DNA of 61,717 nucleotides, taken from contig JAPLRD010000037.1 in NCBI GenBank assembly GCA_026399375.1, forward strand, positions 686-62,402, in the 5' to 3' direction. The position numbers and the translations under genes are program-made. The notes under the pieces were generated by a model, which worked only from the letters and a program-made list of their open reading frames with translations, was not told where the DNA came from and made no database searches. The DNA is from Pseudomonadota bacterium. GTDB lineage: Bacteria > Pseudomonadota > Gammaproteobacteria > Burkholderiales > SG8-39. Positions within the stretch are counted from its first letter, which is position 1. Each line of letters begins with the position of its first letter. This document shows, one piece after another, positions 34,672-44,306 of the stretch.

Positions 34672-36296
34672 TGACCGCTCCTGCTGCTTTCCGCGTCTCC
34701 CGAGGGAGGATTCAAAGGCAGATAAATCCGGAATGTGGACCCCTTGCCGACGGTGCTCTCCACTTCGATCAGGCCGCCGTGCGCCCTGACGATGCCGTGG
34801 CTGACCGACAGTCCGAGCCCGGTACCTTTCCCCACTTCTTTCGAGGTAAAAAACGGATCGAAAATCCGCTTCAGATTCTTATCCGGGATGCCGCAACCGG
34901 TATCGACGACGGAGATTTCCGCCATGGCCACCGGATCTTTCCCCGGCTCCGGGCTTCTTGCCTCAGGGCAACGGCGGCTGTGTATGGTGATGGTGCCTTC
35001 GTTTTCGATCGCGTGCTGTGCGTTGACGAGCATATTCATGATGACCTGCTTGATCAAGTCCGCGTCGACCCAGACTTGCGGCAGATCCCGGTCCAGCGCC
35101 ATGGCGATCTCGACATCGCGAAACGACGCGGGCCGCTCGATGATGCGCACCGTATCCTCGATGACCTGGTTCAGGTCGGTAAATTTCTTTTCCGGGGTCT
35201 TTTCCCGCGCGAAATCGAGAAGCCTCCGGATGATGGCGGCGCAGCGCTTGGTCTCCCTGATCACCAGGTCCAGATCCTCAGCGTCTAGGCTCCCTTCCGG
35301 CATCTTCTTCCGCAGCAGGGTGGTGAAGGTGAGCACACCGGTGAGGGGATTGTTCAGTTCGTGCGCAATCCCGGCGGCGAGCAGGCCGACTGATGCCAGC
35401 TTTTCCGAGCGCGCCGTCTCGGTCTCCGCGATGCGCAGTTCCTGGGTCCGCTTTTCAACCTTCTGCTCCAGCGTGTGGCCCCAGTCCCGCAACTCCTCCT
35501 GGGAATTTCGCAATGCCGAGGTCATGGCGTTGAACGAGGTTGCCAGACGACCGAACTCGTCGTCGCTGCGCACGGGGATCATCTGGTCCAGATTCCCCGA
35601 GAATATTCGCTTGGCGCCGGCTTCGAGGTCTATCAGGGGCACGTAGACCAAGCGGTGCACGAAAAAACCGACGAACAGCGATGCGATGATGATAAATCCA
35701 ATGGAATAGGCAGCCATGGTGACGGCGCCCGTCTGCATTGCGCGGTCTATGTTGTCGAGCGAATAGACGATGTCCAGGACGCCGAGGACCGGCTGGCTCT
35801 TGCTGTGCACATGGCAGTTCGCGGTATAGCATGAAGGCTCGTTGCGAATCACGTCCATGCTTCCGAGCATGCGGCGCCCTTCGGGGGTCGAAAAAATCCG
35901 CGAGCGCTGGCTCTGAGGAATCTGTTCCGGAGTCGATTCGGTGCGGTGGCAGATCACGCAGGCTTCGGCCTTGCGGTCCACCTTCTGCCCGATTTCCGGA
36001 AAGTAGGTCGAGTGGATGATGGTCCCGTCCTTGCTCAACACCCGGACTTTCGCGATGTTCCCCTGACTGCCGACGTCCTGGATGATGCTGTCGACGTAAG
36101 CGGGGCGGTTTGCCAGCATGGCAAAGCGCGTGCTGCGCTTGATCACCTCTGAAATCTGCGCGACATGATTCTCGGCTTCAGCCAGAAGTCCGTCGCGCTG
36201 ATATCGGACGACAAGCAGGGTAAACACGAGCATCGCCAGAGTCAGGGCGGTGGCCAGATACAGGACGATCTTGAACTTTAGGGTTTTCGAGCGCAT
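34668..36296 (-). CDS. Heme-c sensor histidine kinase (second copy)
   Basis: A 542-residue kinase with TM helices at about 9-30 and 192-213. Its sensor domain carries CVICH (113-117) and CYTANCH (CX4CH, 156-162), in the same layout as the kinase at 29194. HAMP (about 218-270), a coiled coil, HisKA with phospho-His 312 in AGIAHELNNPLTG, and an ordinary HATPase (DTGCGIP, GKGTGLGL) follow. Unlike its relative it has only a short loop where the other carries the zinc-ribbon insert. It is the partner of the NtrC-family regulator encoded next. Confidence 0.93.
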   Translation of the reverse strand: MRSKTLKFKIVLYLATALTLAMLVFTLLVVRYQRDGLLAEAENHVAQISEVIKRSTRFAMLANRPAYVDSIIQDVGSQGNIAKVRVLSKDGTIIHSTYFPEIGQKVDRKAEACVICHRTESTPEQIPQSQRSRIFSTPEGRRMLGSMDVIRNEPSCYTANCHVHSKSQPVLGVLDIVYSLDNIDRAMQTGAVTMAAYSIGFIIIASLFVGFFVHRLVYVPLIDLEAGAKRIFSGNLDQMIPVRSDDEFGRLATSFNAMTSALRNSQEELRDWGHTLEQKVEKRTQELRIAETETARSEKLASVGLLAAGIAHELNNPLTGVLTFTTLLRKKMPEGSLDAEDLDLVIRETKRCAAIIRRLLDFAREKTPEKKFTDLNQVIEDTVRIIERPASFRDVEIAMALDRDLPQVWVDADLIKQVIMNMLVNAQHAIENEGTITIHSRRCPEARSPEPGKDPVAMAEISVVDTGCGIPDKNLKRIFDPFFTSKEVGKGTGLGLSVSHGIVRAHGGLIEVESTVGKGSTFRIYLPLNPPSGDAESSRSGQ

Positions 36297-36624
36297 GCCT
36301 TCCCTACCCTTTCCGGAGATTCGAAAGGGACCGGAATTCGCGTTTGATTCGCAGTGTGGTCACAAGCAAAATCATTCAGATACTCAAATATTTATCCCAA
36401 TACTTCGGGAAGGGTACAGAGTAGCAGTTCCAAATCGGCGCCGGTTTGACCGGCATCAAAAACTTAGGCCTGCAAGAACGCCATCTTCTAGTGGTTGACA
36501 CAGGGTACTCGAGGGGGGGGACACTCCCCCGGCTCAAGAATCCTGGAGCAGCCGATCGAAAGCGCACAGATATTGCGCTTGGAGCGCCCGCCTGCCGTGC
36601 GTGGCGCAATGGCGTGGGTTAGAC
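36297..36624. other. Divergent intergenic region between the heme-c kinase and xthA
   Basis: No supported gene. The part near the kinase is AT-rich and probably carries its promoter, without a sigma-54 consensus. Around 36515-36535 a run of G (GGGGGGG) followed by TCCCCC can fold into a hairpin. A TTGACA at 36494-36499 has no -10 at normal spacing. The rest of the gap up to xthA is occupied by repeat copy 3. Confidence 0.4.
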
Positions 36625-36722
36625 TAAGGGCGATTTCAGAACTACCGAAATGGCCCCTGATTCAGGGGAGCACGAGGGGATGCGCCCCGAAGGAAGCTCC
36701 CGTGGGGAATATCGCCTCGTTT
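36625..36722 (+). repeat. Structured interspersed repeat, copy 3 (upstream of xthA)
   Basis: Module 1 is an imperfect hairpin (arms around GATTTC at 36632-36637 and GAAATGGCCCCTGA at 36647-36660). Module 2 has arms ACGAGGGGAT (36672-36681) and ATCGCCTCGT (36711-36720, one mismatch) with the core CCCCGAAGGAAGCTCCCGTG. It is the most diverged copy. It ends 58 bases before the xthA ATG, in the same orientation as copies 1 and 2 relative to their downstream genes. Confidence 0.82.
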
Positions 36723-36778
36723 GCAATGAGCCCCCAAGGCATTGTCCGATATTGCTACCGAAAAGAGATAAAGCGAAC

Positions 36779-37546
36779 ATGCTCATCGCCACGTGGAACG
36801 TCAACTCGCTGAAGGTGCGGTTGCCGCAGGTTCTGGACTGGTTGGGAAAGCATAGCCCGGACGCGCTATGCCTGCAGGAACTGAAGCTTGAGGATGCGAA
36901 ATTTCCGCTGGCCGAAGTCCAGGCGGCAGGTTATTTTGCTGCATTCTCGGGGCAGAAGACCTATAACGGCGTCGCCATCCTCAGCCGCGAGCCTGCCGTC
37001 AATGTCGTTTGCGGGATTCCCGGCTTCGAGGACGAACAGCGCAGGGTGATCAGTGCCGACGTTGGCGGCGTGCGCCTGGTTTGTGCTTACGTGCCCAACG
37101 GCCAGAGCGTCGATTCGGACAAGTACCAGTACAAGTTGCGCTGGTTCGCCGCTTTTTCCGCCTGGCTGGAGCGGGAACTCGCGGCCCATTCACGCCTGGC
37201 GGTGCTGGGTGATTACAACATTGCGCCGGAAGACCGTGATGTGCACGATCCCAAGGCTTGGGAAGGCCAGATCTTGGTCAGCGGGCCCGAGCGCGATGCC
37301 CTGCGGCGCCTGATCGAATTCGGATTCAAGGACAGCTTCCGTCTGTTTGAGCAGCCGGAAAAGTCATTTAGCTGGTGGGATTACCGCATGAACGGGTTTA
37401 AGCGCAATCTGGGCCTGCGCATCGACCACATCCTGCTCGCTCCGGCGCTGGCTGCAAATTGCGTCAGTTGTTCAGTGGACGTTGAGCCCCGCCGCAACGA
37501 ACGCCCCTCGGATCACGCGCCGGTCATTGCAGAAATCAGCGCTTGA
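36779..37546 (+). CDS. xthA: Exodeoxyribonuclease III
   Basis: AP endonuclease and 3'-5' exonuclease of base-excision repair. The 255-residue protein begins [15 protein letters not shown] and has the catalytic motifs [34 protein letters not shown] and PSDHAPV. The start at 36779 matches the family; the frame upstream runs through the repeat and is not coding. A hairpin (37559-37577) separates its end from the convergent malate synthase gene. Confidence 0.96.
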   Translation: MLIATWNVNSLKVRLPQVLDWLGKHSPDALCLQELKLEDAKFPLAEVQAAGYFAAFSGQKTYNGVAILSREPAVNVVCGIPGFEDEQRRVISADVGGVRLVCAYVPNGQSVDSDKYQYKLRWFAAFSAWLERELAAHSRLAVLGDYNIAPEDRDVHDPKAWEGQILVSGPERDALRRLIEFGFKDSFRLFEQPEKSFSWWDYRMNGFKRNLGLRIDHILLAPALAANCVSCSVDVEPRRNERPSDHAPVIAEISA

Positions 37547-37558
37547 TCCAAAGGGCTG

Positions 37559-37577
37559 CGAGGGAAGCATTCCCTCG
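37559..37577. terminator. Bidirectional hairpin between xthA and aceB
   Basis: Perfect 8-bp stem CGAGGGAA (37559-37566) with TTCCCTCG (37570-37577) and a 3-base loop, placed between two convergent genes. There is no good T-tract on either side, so termination efficiency is uncertain. Confidence 0.45.
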
Positions 37578-37592
37578 TTCCGTCCAAAACGC

Positions 37593-39188
37593 TCAGTCGA
37601 TCAGTTCGTAGGCCGGCAGCGTGAGGAATTCGACGTAATGGTCGTCGGTGGTGATTTTCGCGAACAACTCCGCTGCCTGCTCGTATTTACCCGCTTTCCA
37701 TGCCGTTTCGCCCAGATGGGTCTTGACTTTGGGCAGTTCTTCGGCGAGCAGGCTGCGGAACAATTCCTTGGTCACCTTGCGGCCGTCTTCGAGTACGCCT
37801 TTGGGCGAACGTATCCACTGCCAGATCTGGGAACGTGAAATTTCAGCGGTCGCGGCGTCTTCCATCAGGTTGAACACAGGCACGCAACCGTTGCCGGCGA
37901 GCCAGGCGCCGAGATACTGGATGCCGACCGAAATGTTGTAGCGCAGCCCTCCTTCCGTGATCGGCGTTTCCGGCTCGAAGTCGAGCAACTCTTTCGCCGT
38001 GATATTCACCTCGGGGCGCTGCCGGTCGTACTGGTTGGCTCCGGGCATGTGCTGGTCGAACACTGCTTTGGCGATCGGCACGAGGCCCGGATGCGCAACC
38101 CAGGTGCCGTCGCAGCCGTCGGTGACTTCGCGCAGCTTGTCTTCGCGTACTTTCGCCATCGCCGCTTCGTTCGCGGCCGCATCGTTCTTGATCGGTATCT
38201 GCGCCGCCATGCCCCCCATGGCCGGGGCATGCCGGCGATGGCAGGTCTTCACCAGCAGCAGCGCATAGGCGCGCATGAAACGCGCGGTCATCCTGACGTG
38301 GACGAGATCGGCGAGGCAGAAATCCTTGTGCGAGCGGAATTTCTTGATGCAGGAGAACATATAGTCCCAGCGGCCGATGTTCAGGCCGGCGGAATGGTCG
38401 CGCAGTTCCCACAGGATCTCGTCCATTTCGAACGCGCCAAGTATCGTTTCGATCAGCACGGTACCGCGGATCGAACCTTGCGGCACGTCTAGCTCGTATT
38501 GCGCCATCACGAACACATCGTTCCACAGGCGCGCCTCCAGATGCGATTCCAGCTTGGGCAGGTAGAAATACGGCCCGCTGCCGCGTTTGAGCAGTTCCTT
38601 GGCGTTGTGGAAAAAGTAAAGGCCGAAATCGAATATGCTGCCCGAAACCGGCTTGCCGTCGATCAGCATGTGCTTTTCGTCCAGGTGCCAGCCGCGCGGC
38701 CGCGCCATCAGCACCGCGGTCTTGTCGTTGAGCTTGTACTTTTTCCCCTCCTGCTCGAGGGTAATGGTGCGCCGCACGGCGTCGCACAGGTTGATCTGGC
38801 CGTCGATCATGTTGTGCCAGGTGGGCGTATCCGCATCCTCGAAGTCGGCCATGAAGACGGACGCGCCGCAGTTGAGGGCGTTGATCACCATCTTGCGCTC
38901 GGTGGGGCCGGTGATCTCGACGCGGCGGTCGAGCATGTCGGCAGGCTGGGGCGCGACGGTCCAATCCGAACTGCGGGTGTTTGCGGTCTCAGGCAGGAAA
39001 TCCGGCATCTTTCCCGCGTCGAACTCCTTTTGCCGCGCCGCGCGCGCGGCAAGCAGTTCCTGGCGGCGCGGTTCGAAGCGGCGACAGATCTTGGCCACGA
39101 AGGCGACCGCCTCCGGAGTCAGGATCTGCGCGAATTCTGGGGAAATGCGGGCGTGGATTTCCACGTTGCCGGAGAATTTTTCGCTCAT
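37593..39188 (-). CDS. aceB: Malate synthase A
   Basis: Condenses glyoxylate with acetyl-CoA to malate in the glyoxylate cycle. The 531-residue length is that of isoform A. Segments typical of the family include [32 protein letters not shown] and [20 protein letters not shown] (catalytic Glu). The frame is open 21 codons upstream, but [15 protein letters not shown] at 39188 is the expected start. No isocitrate lyase gene lies in the window. Confidence 0.96.
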   Translation of the reverse strand: MSEKFSGNVEIHARISPEFAQILTPEAVAFVAKICRRFEPRRQELLAARAARQKEFDAGKMPDFLPETANTRSSDWTVAPQPADMLDRRVEITGPTERKMVINALNCGASVFMADFEDADTPTWHNMIDGQINLCDAVRRTITLEQEGKKYKLNDKTAVLMARPRGWHLDEKHMLIDGKPVSGSIFDFGLYFFHNAKELLKRGSGPYFYLPKLESHLEARLWNDVFVMAQYELDVPQGSIRGTVLIETILGAFEMDEILWELRDHSAGLNIGRWDYMFSCIKKFRSHKDFCLADLVHVRMTARFMRAYALLLVKTCHRRHAPAMGGMAAQIPIKNDAAANEAAMAKVREDKLREVTDGCDGTWVAHPGLVPIAKAVFDQHMPGANQYDRQRPEVNITAKELLDFEPETPITEGGLRYNISVGIQYLGAWLAGNGCVPVFNLMEDAATAEISRSQIWQWIRSPKGVLEDGRKVTKELFRSLLAEELPKVKTHLGETAWKAGKYEQAAELFAKITTDDHYVEFLTLPAYELID

Positions 39189-39320
39189 TGGTGGAACTCC
39201 AGGTTGCCGGAAAAAGGGAGCTATTCTATTGCGCTGCAGCACATCCCGCAATATGAACAGCGTTCCGGATAGCGGAATCGGCGTTCACTTACTCGGCGCC
39301 GGCATGGTGCCGACGCGGTT

Positions 39321-40748
39321 TCAGGCAGCTTCGTCCACGCCGCCCTTGGCTTCCAGCCCCAGTTCGGCGATCTTTCGCGTGATGGTGTTGCGGCCCATGC
39401 CGAGCAGGTTCGCCGCCTCGATGCGCCGCCCGCCGGTACGGGCGAGCGCCTTCCCGATCAGGGCTTTTTCGAAGCTCTGCGAAAAGCTGCTCAGCACGCC
39501 GGTTTCGCCGCGGGCAAACGCGCGTTCCGCTTCGCGTTCCAGCGCGCCGACCCAGTCCGATTCGGGCGCCGTGCTCGCGGCCAGTTTCAGTTCCTCGGGC
39601 AGATCCGCGATTTCGATCGCCTGCGTCGGCGCCATGACCGTCAGCCAGTGGCACAGATTTTCCAATTGCCGCACGTTGCCGGGAAAATCCTGCGCCGCCA
39701 GAAAATTCATCGCTGCTTCGGACAAACGTTTTCCTTCCGTTCCGAGTTCGTGTGCGCTTTTCGCGAGGAAATGCTTCGCCAGCAGTGGGATGTCTTCGCG
39801 GCGCTCGCGAAGGTTCGGCAGGCGCAGGCGGATCACGTTCAGCCGGTGGAACAGGTCTTCGCGGAACAAGCCCTGGCGCACGCGCTCCTCCAGGTCCTGG
39901 TGCGTCGCGGCGATGACGCGCACATTGGCCTTGATCGGCTGGTGGCCGCCCACGCGATAAAACTGGCCGTCGGAGAGCACGCGCAGCAGGCGCGTCTGCA
40001 GGTCGGCCGGCATGTCGCCGATTTCGTCGAGGAAAAGCGTGCCTCCCTCAGCCTGCTCGAAGCGTCCGCGGCGCGTCGCCTGGGCGCCGGTGAAGGCGCC
40101 GCGCTCGTGGCCGAACAGCTCCGATTCCAGCAGGTCCTTGGGCATGGCTGCGGTGTTTATGGCGACGAAGGTCTTTTCAGCGCGGCTAGAGTGGCGGTGA
40201 AGCGCCAGCGCCACCAATTCCTTTCCTGTTCCCGACTCGCCGGTAATCAGGACCGTGGCGTTCGATTGTGACAGCCGGCCGATGGCGCGAAACACTTCCT
40301 GCATGGAAGGCGCCTGGCCGAGTATTTCAGGCGAGGTTTCCCGCGCCTCAACGCCCTCCACTTCGCGCATGCTTTCGCCTATGGCGCGGCGGATCAATTC
40401 CACCGCCTGATCCACGTCGAAAGGTTTGGGCAGGTACTCGAACGCTCCGCCCTGGAACGCCGCTACGGCCGATTCCAGGTCTGAATAGGCGGTCATGATG
40501 ATGATCGGCAGGCCGGGATGGCTCTGTTTGATTTTATGCAGCAGTTCCAGGCCCGAGGTGCCGGGCATGCGTATGTCCGATACCAGCACCTGTGGCGCGC
40601 CCTGTTCCAGTGCATCAAGCGCATCCTGAGCTGCAGCGAACGTCTTGAACGGGATGCTTTCCCGCGCCAGCGCTTTTTCGAACACCCAGCGTATCGAGCG
40701 ATCGTCGTCTATGATCCAAACCGGTTTCATATTTTGATGCAGGTCCAT
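39321..40748 (-). CDS. ntrC: Nitrogen regulation response regulator NtrC
   Basis: Sigma-54 activator of nitrogen-limitation genes. The 475-residue protein has a receiver ([18 protein letters not shown]; phospho-Asp in [12 protein letters not shown]), AAA+ domain with GESGTGKE and [17 protein letters not shown], and a C-terminal Fis-like HTH ([19 protein letters not shown]). RSIRWV near the N-terminus is typical of NtrC. It may start six codons later at [10 protein letters not shown] (40730). It is downstream of ntrB on the same strand; likely targets in this window are glnA and the cyanate operon. Confidence 0.96.
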   Translation of the reverse strand: MDLHQNMKPVWIIDDDRSIRWVFEKALARESIPFKTFAAAQDALDALEQGAPQVLVSDIRMPGTSGLELLHKIKQSHPGLPIIIMTAYSDLESAVAAFQGGAFEYLPKPFDVDQAVELIRRAIGESMREVEGVEARETSPEILGQAPSMQEVFRAIGRLSQSNATVLITGESGTGKELVALALHRHSSRAEKTFVAINTAAMPKDLLESELFGHERGAFTGAQATRRGRFEQAEGGTLFLDEIGDMPADLQTRLLRVLSDGQFYRVGGHQPIKANVRVIAATHQDLEERVRQGLFREDLFHRLNVIRLRLPNLRERREDIPLLAKHFLAKSAHELGTEGKRLSEAAMNFLAAQDFPGNVRQLENLCHWLTVMAPTQAIEIADLPEELKLAASTAPESDWVGALEREAERAFARGETGVLSSFSQSFEKALIGKALARTGGRRIEAANLLGMGRNTITRKIAELGLEAKGGVDEAA

Positions 40749-40810
40749 TTAGAACGGAGTGGGCGCAGGCAATGTTCCGGTTCCGGCCCGACACGTCTTC
40801 TATCGCCCGC

Positions 40811-41851
40811 TTACTCCAGTGGCAGCATGATCGTAAAGCAGGTTCGGCCCGGCTTGCTCTCGCACTCTATCGTGCCATGGTGGTACTGCACGAAAGTTTG
40901 CGACAACGTCAATCCCAGTCCGCTACCGCCGTCCCGGCCCGACACCAGCGGATAAAAAATCCGCTCGCGCAATTCCTCCGGAATTCCCGGGCCGTCATCT
41001 ATCACATGCAATTCTAATGCCAGCTTGTAGCGTTGCTTCGCCAGGGTCACCTGGCGCGCGGCGCGCGTGCGGAATTCGATCCGTCCCTTTCCTGACAGGG
41101 CCTGGGCGGCGTTGCGGGCGATATTGAGAAGAGCCTGGATCAACTGCTCCTTGTCGCCGTGAAGTTCAGGCAGGCTGGCGTCGTAGTCGCGCTCGATGCT
41201 GATGCCGTCCGGGAATTCGGCCAGCACCAGGCTGCGCACGCGCTCCAGTACCTCATGGATATTCAACAGCGCGATCTGAGGCTGTTTGTGCGGCGTGAGC
41301 AGCCTGTCCATCAGCGCCTGCAGCCGGTCTGCTTCCTTGATGATCACCTGCGTATATTCGCGCAGTTCCGGCCGCTCCAATTCGCGCTCCAGAAGCTGCG
41401 CCGAGCCGCGTAAGCCGCCCAGGGGATTCCTGATTTCATGCGCAAGGTTGCGGATCAGCTCGCGGTTTGCGCGCTGCTGGTCCATCTGCCGCTGCTCGCG
41501 CGCGATTCTGATCTGCTGGTCGATCGTGCGGAATTCTATCAGCAGGCGCGCGCGGGCATCCTCGGTCGGAGTGACCACGCAGTTCAGCTGCAGGCTCGCG
41601 TGCCCGGGGCGGGTCAGTGTCAGGTCGCGGCCGGTATAACTCCAGTTGTTCTCGCGCGCGGCATTCAGGCTGGCGACAAAATCGTCGGCGTCGGCGAACA
41701 GCTGCGCCAGGGGCAGCCCCGAGACGCTCTTCAAACTGAAGGCGAACAGATTCTCCGCGGCCGAATTGGCGTGGACGATGCGCAACTCTTCATCGACGAG
41801 CACGACCGAGGTCGCGAGCAAGTCTAATCCGGAAAAGGAGCTTGCAGCCAT
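40811..41851 (-). CDS. ntrB: Nitrogen regulation sensor kinase NtrB
   Basis: Cytoplasmic histidine kinase that phosphorylates NtrC under nitrogen limitation and is controlled by PII. The 346-residue protein has an N-terminal PAS domain (about 10-120), HisKA with NLAHEIRNPLGGLRG (phospho-His near 137) and HATPase with DDGPGIPEEL and GGSGLGLTL. It has no TM segments, as expected. It lies 62 bases upstream of ntrC. Confidence 0.96.
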   Translation of the reverse strand: MAASSFSGLDLLATSVVLVDEELRIVHANSAAENLFAFSLKSVSGLPLAQLFADADDFVASLNAARENNWSYTGRDLTLTRPGHASLQLNCVVTPTEDARARLLIEFRTIDQQIRIAREQRQMDQQRANRELIRNLAHEIRNPLGGLRGSAQLLERELERPELREYTQVIIKEADRLQALMDRLLTPHKQPQIALLNIHEVLERVRSLVLAEFPDGISIERDYDASLPELHGDKEQLIQALLNIARNAAQALSGKGRIEFRTRAARQVTLAKQRYKLALELHVIDDGPGIPEELRERIFYPLVSGRDGGSGLGLTLSQTFVQYHHGTIECESKPGRTCFTIMLPLE

Positions 41852-41933
41852 ATCGAGGCGTTGCGCGAAAAGGGGAGAAAAGGGGTGTCGAGCCGGGGAC
41901 GATGGCGCATTCGCTGCGCAGGCAGGAACCGGC

Positions 41934-42437
41934 TTACTTGGTGTTGCTGAGCTCTTTTTTCAGGGCCGCGACATTGTTCTCGTGCCGCGTAATTTCATCC
42001 TTGTATTTCTGCAGCCGGTCGAGAACCCTCTGGTAATTCTTTTCGTCCCCAGTGCGAATGCCCTCCTGCTCCGTCAGTTCAGCCTTCGCCTGGGCCAGGG
42101 CCTTCTCTTCCTCGGCAAGCTCTTCCTCCAGGATTCTGCGGCGGGCGCCGTCCCTGGCTTTCTGCGTTGCCGGGTCTACCCTGGGAAAGCCGGCGGGAGA
42201 GGGGTTCGCCGCAGAGGAGCGGGCGGCCGGGGTAGCCGGAGCAGCCGGCCCGGCTGGAACGACGGAAATTTCCCGCATCACCACGCTGCAGTTCTTGCCC
42301 TTGGTTTCTTCCTTCATGTTGGTGTAGGTCGAGCGGCCATTTGCGTCGACACACTTGAAGGTGTCTCCCCACGCCGGCGCGGCGAGCGCAAAACCCAGTG
42401 CGGCAGCGAATCCCAAGCGCATGAAGCTATCAGTCAT
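41934..42437 (-). CDS. Secreted DUF4124-domain protein
   Basis: The 167-residue protein has a signal peptide (to about residue 24), then a short DUF4124 region (TFKCVDANGRSTYTNMKEE ... KNCSVV) and a Pro/Ala linker. A predicted coiled coil covers about 95-165 (Glu/Lys/Gln-rich). DUF4124 proteins are common in Betaproteobacteria and Gammaproteobacteria and have no established function. Its place between glnA and ntrB is often conserved in Betaproteobacteria. The gap to ntrB is 82 bases. Confidence 0.88.
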   Translation of the reverse strand: MTDSFMRLGFAAALGFALAAPAWGDTFKCVDANGRSTYTNMKEETKGKNCSVVMREISVVPAGPAAPATPAARSSAANPSPAGFPRVDPATQKARDGARRRILEEELAEEEKALAQAKAELTEQEGIRTGDEKNYQRVLDRLQKYKDEITRHENNVAALKKELSNTK

Positions 42438-42560
42438 TGTGCCGAAACCATTGAGAAGGAAAGTTAAGTCTATGCCAACATCAGGCTGATTTCAAATCGT
42501 TTTTTTACCCCGCCCAACGTGGGCGACGGTCGCGGACTCGCGCTGTCCGATCGACGGGCG

Positions 42561-42588
42561 AAAAAAAGGCGGGATCGCTCCCGCCTTT
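42561..42588 (-). terminator. Intrinsic terminator of glnA
   Basis: On the minus strand the stem GGCGGGA/TCCCGCC (42568-42585, loop of 4) is followed by seven T residues (42567-42561). It lies 19 bases after the glnA stop, so glnA can be transcribed apart from the DUF4124-ntrBC genes. Confidence 0.85.
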
Positions 42589-42606
42589 CTCTGGCGCTGC
42601 GGACGA

Positions 42607-44022
42607 TCAGCAGCTGTAGTACAGGTCGAATTCCAGCGGATGGGTGGTCATGCGGAACTTGGTCACCTCTTCCATCTTCAAGGCGATATAGGCGTCCAGC
42701 ATGCCTTCCGAAAACACGCCGCCGCGGGTCAGGAACTCGTGGTCTTTTTCCAGATGCTCCAGCGCCATTTCCAGCGACGAACACACGTTCGGTACTTTCT
42801 TCGCCTGCGAGGGCGGCAGATCGTACAGGTTCTTGTCGATCGGATCGCCGGGATGGATCTTGTTCTGCACCCCGTCCAGGCCCGCCATCATCATCGCCGA
42901 GAACGCGAGGTACGGGTTGGCAATCGGGTCGGGGAAGCGAACTTCGACGCGGCGCGCCTTGGGGCTGGTCGCGTACGGAATGCGGCATGCTGCCGAGCGG
43001 TTGCGCGACGAATAGGCGAGGTTGATCGGGGCCTCGAAGCCGGGCACCAGGCGCTTGTACGAATTGGTGCCGGGGTTGGTGATCGCGTTCAGCGCCTTCG
43101 CGTGCTTGATGATGCCGCCAATGTAGTAGAGGGCGAAGTCGGACAGGCCGGCGTATTTATTGCCGGCGAACATGTTTTCGCCGCCCTTCCAGATCGACTG
43201 GTGCACGTGCATGCCGGAACCGTTGTCGCCGACGACGGGCTTGGGCATGAAGGTGGCGGTCTTGCCGTAGGAATGGGCGACATTCCATACCGTGTACTTG
43301 AGTATCTGGATCCAGTCGGCGCGTTTCACCAGCTTTTCGAACACGGTGCCGATTTCGCACTGTCCCGGTGCCGCGACTTCGTGGTGATGCACTTCGACTT
43401 CCACGCCCTGCGCTTCCATCGCCAGGCACATCGCGTTGCGGATGTCCTGCAGCGTATCAACCGGCGGCACTGGAAAATAACCGCCCTTGACACCGGCGCG
43501 GTGCGCCATGTTGCCGCCTTCGAATTCCTTGCCCGTCGACCACGGAGCTTCTTCGGAATCGATTTTCACGAAGCAGCCCGACATGTCCACGTTCCACGTG
43601 ACCGAATCGAATACGAAGAACTCGGGCTCGGGACCGAAGTAGGCGGTGTCGCCCAGGCCGGTGGACTTGAGGTAGGCCTCGGCGCGTTTTGCCAGCGAGC
43701 GCGGATCGCGGTCGTATCCCTTGCCGTCCGACGGTTCGATCACGTCGCAGGTGATATTGAGCACGGTCTCGTCGGTGAACGGATCCAGGCGCGCGCTGAC
43801 CGCGTCGGGCATGAGCAGCATGTCCGAGGCCTCGATACCCTTCCAGCCGGCGATGGACGATCCGTCGAACGCATGGCCGTCTTCGAATTTTTCCATGGTG
43901 AAAAGTCTTGCCGGCACCGATACGTGTTGCTCCTTTCCACGGGTATCGGTAAAGCGCAGATCGACGAACTTCACCTCCTTGTCCTTGATCTGTTTCAATA
44001 CGTCGGCTGGGGACATAGCCAT
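42607..44022 (-). CDS. glnA: Glutamine synthetase type I
   Basis: ATP-dependent assimilation of ammonium into glutamate. The 471-residue length and the motifs [32 protein letters not shown] and KNLYDLPP (the adenylylated tyrosine) mark a GSI-beta enzyme under adenylylation control. Divergent from the rhodanese gene; NtrC-box-like sites lie in the shared upstream region. Followed by its own terminator. Confidence 0.98.
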   Translation of the reverse strand: MAMSPADVLKQIKDKEVKFVDLRFTDTRGKEQHVSVPARLFTMEKFEDGHAFDGSSIAGWKGIEASDMLLMPDAVSARLDPFTDETVLNITCDVIEPSDGKGYDRDPRSLAKRAEAYLKSTGLGDTAYFGPEPEFFVFDSVTWNVDMSGCFVKIDSEEAPWSTGKEFEGGNMAHRAGVKGGYFPVPPVDTLQDIRNAMCLAMEAQGVEVEVHHHEVAAPGQCEIGTVFEKLVKRADWIQILKYTVWNVAHSYGKTATFMPKPVVGDNGSGMHVHQSIWKGGENMFAGNKYAGLSDFALYYIGGIIKHAKALNAITNPGTNSYKRLVPGFEAPINLAYSSRNRSAACRIPYATSPKARRVEVRFPDPIANPYLAFSAMMMAGLDGVQNKIHPGDPIDKNLYDLPPSQAKKVPNVCSSLEMALEHLEKDHEFLTRGGVFSEGMLDAYIALKMEEVTKFRMTTHPLEFDLYYSC

Positions 44023-44112
44023 TTATTTCTCCTCAAGATGCGGTTGATGACAATAGAGTATGGGAAACGGAGGTCTTACAGAGCAGAAAGCATGCCATCC
44101 GGCGAAATGCGG

Positions 44113-44128
44113 GCAGAGCATTGTGCCA
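44113..44128 (-). promoter_or_regulatory. Imperfect sigma-54 promoter upstream of glnA
   Basis: On the minus strand TGGCACAATGCTCTGC resembles a sigma-54 promoter, but the -24 GG and -12 GC are one base too far apart (13 instead of 12). It lies about 90 bases before the glnA start, with NtrC-box-like sites behind it. The spacing flaw makes the call tentative. Confidence 0.35.
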
Positions 44129-44161
44129 TAAGCGAAGTGTGATTGTTAAGGTCGACCGCCG

Positions 44162-44209
44162 CGCCCTTGTTTGGTGCATAAACAAGCATTTTTGCACCTG
44201 TTTTGTGCG
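44162..44209. promoter_or_regulatory. Two NtrC-box-like sites upstream of glnA
   Basis: The better site, TGCACCTGTTTTGTGCG (44193-44209), matches TGCAC-N7-GTGCA at 9 of 10 positions. A weaker one ends in GTGCA at 44162-44178 (CGCCC-N7-GTGCA). Their centres are 31 bp apart, about three helical turns, like the tandem NtrC sites at E. coli glnA. Confidence 0.45.
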
Positions 44210-44306
44210 TCTCTGCTTAGGCCAGGTTGCAACGCCCGGTTTTTGTCATTCCCTTGTCTTATACTTACTTTGCTTACCCGAAACATCAACTCTTCTGCAG
44301 ACCGAC

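Noticed and set aside
36494-36499. TTGACA as a sigma-70 promoter for xthA
   Set aside because: No -10 box at 16-18 bp spacing; a G-run hairpin follows instead.
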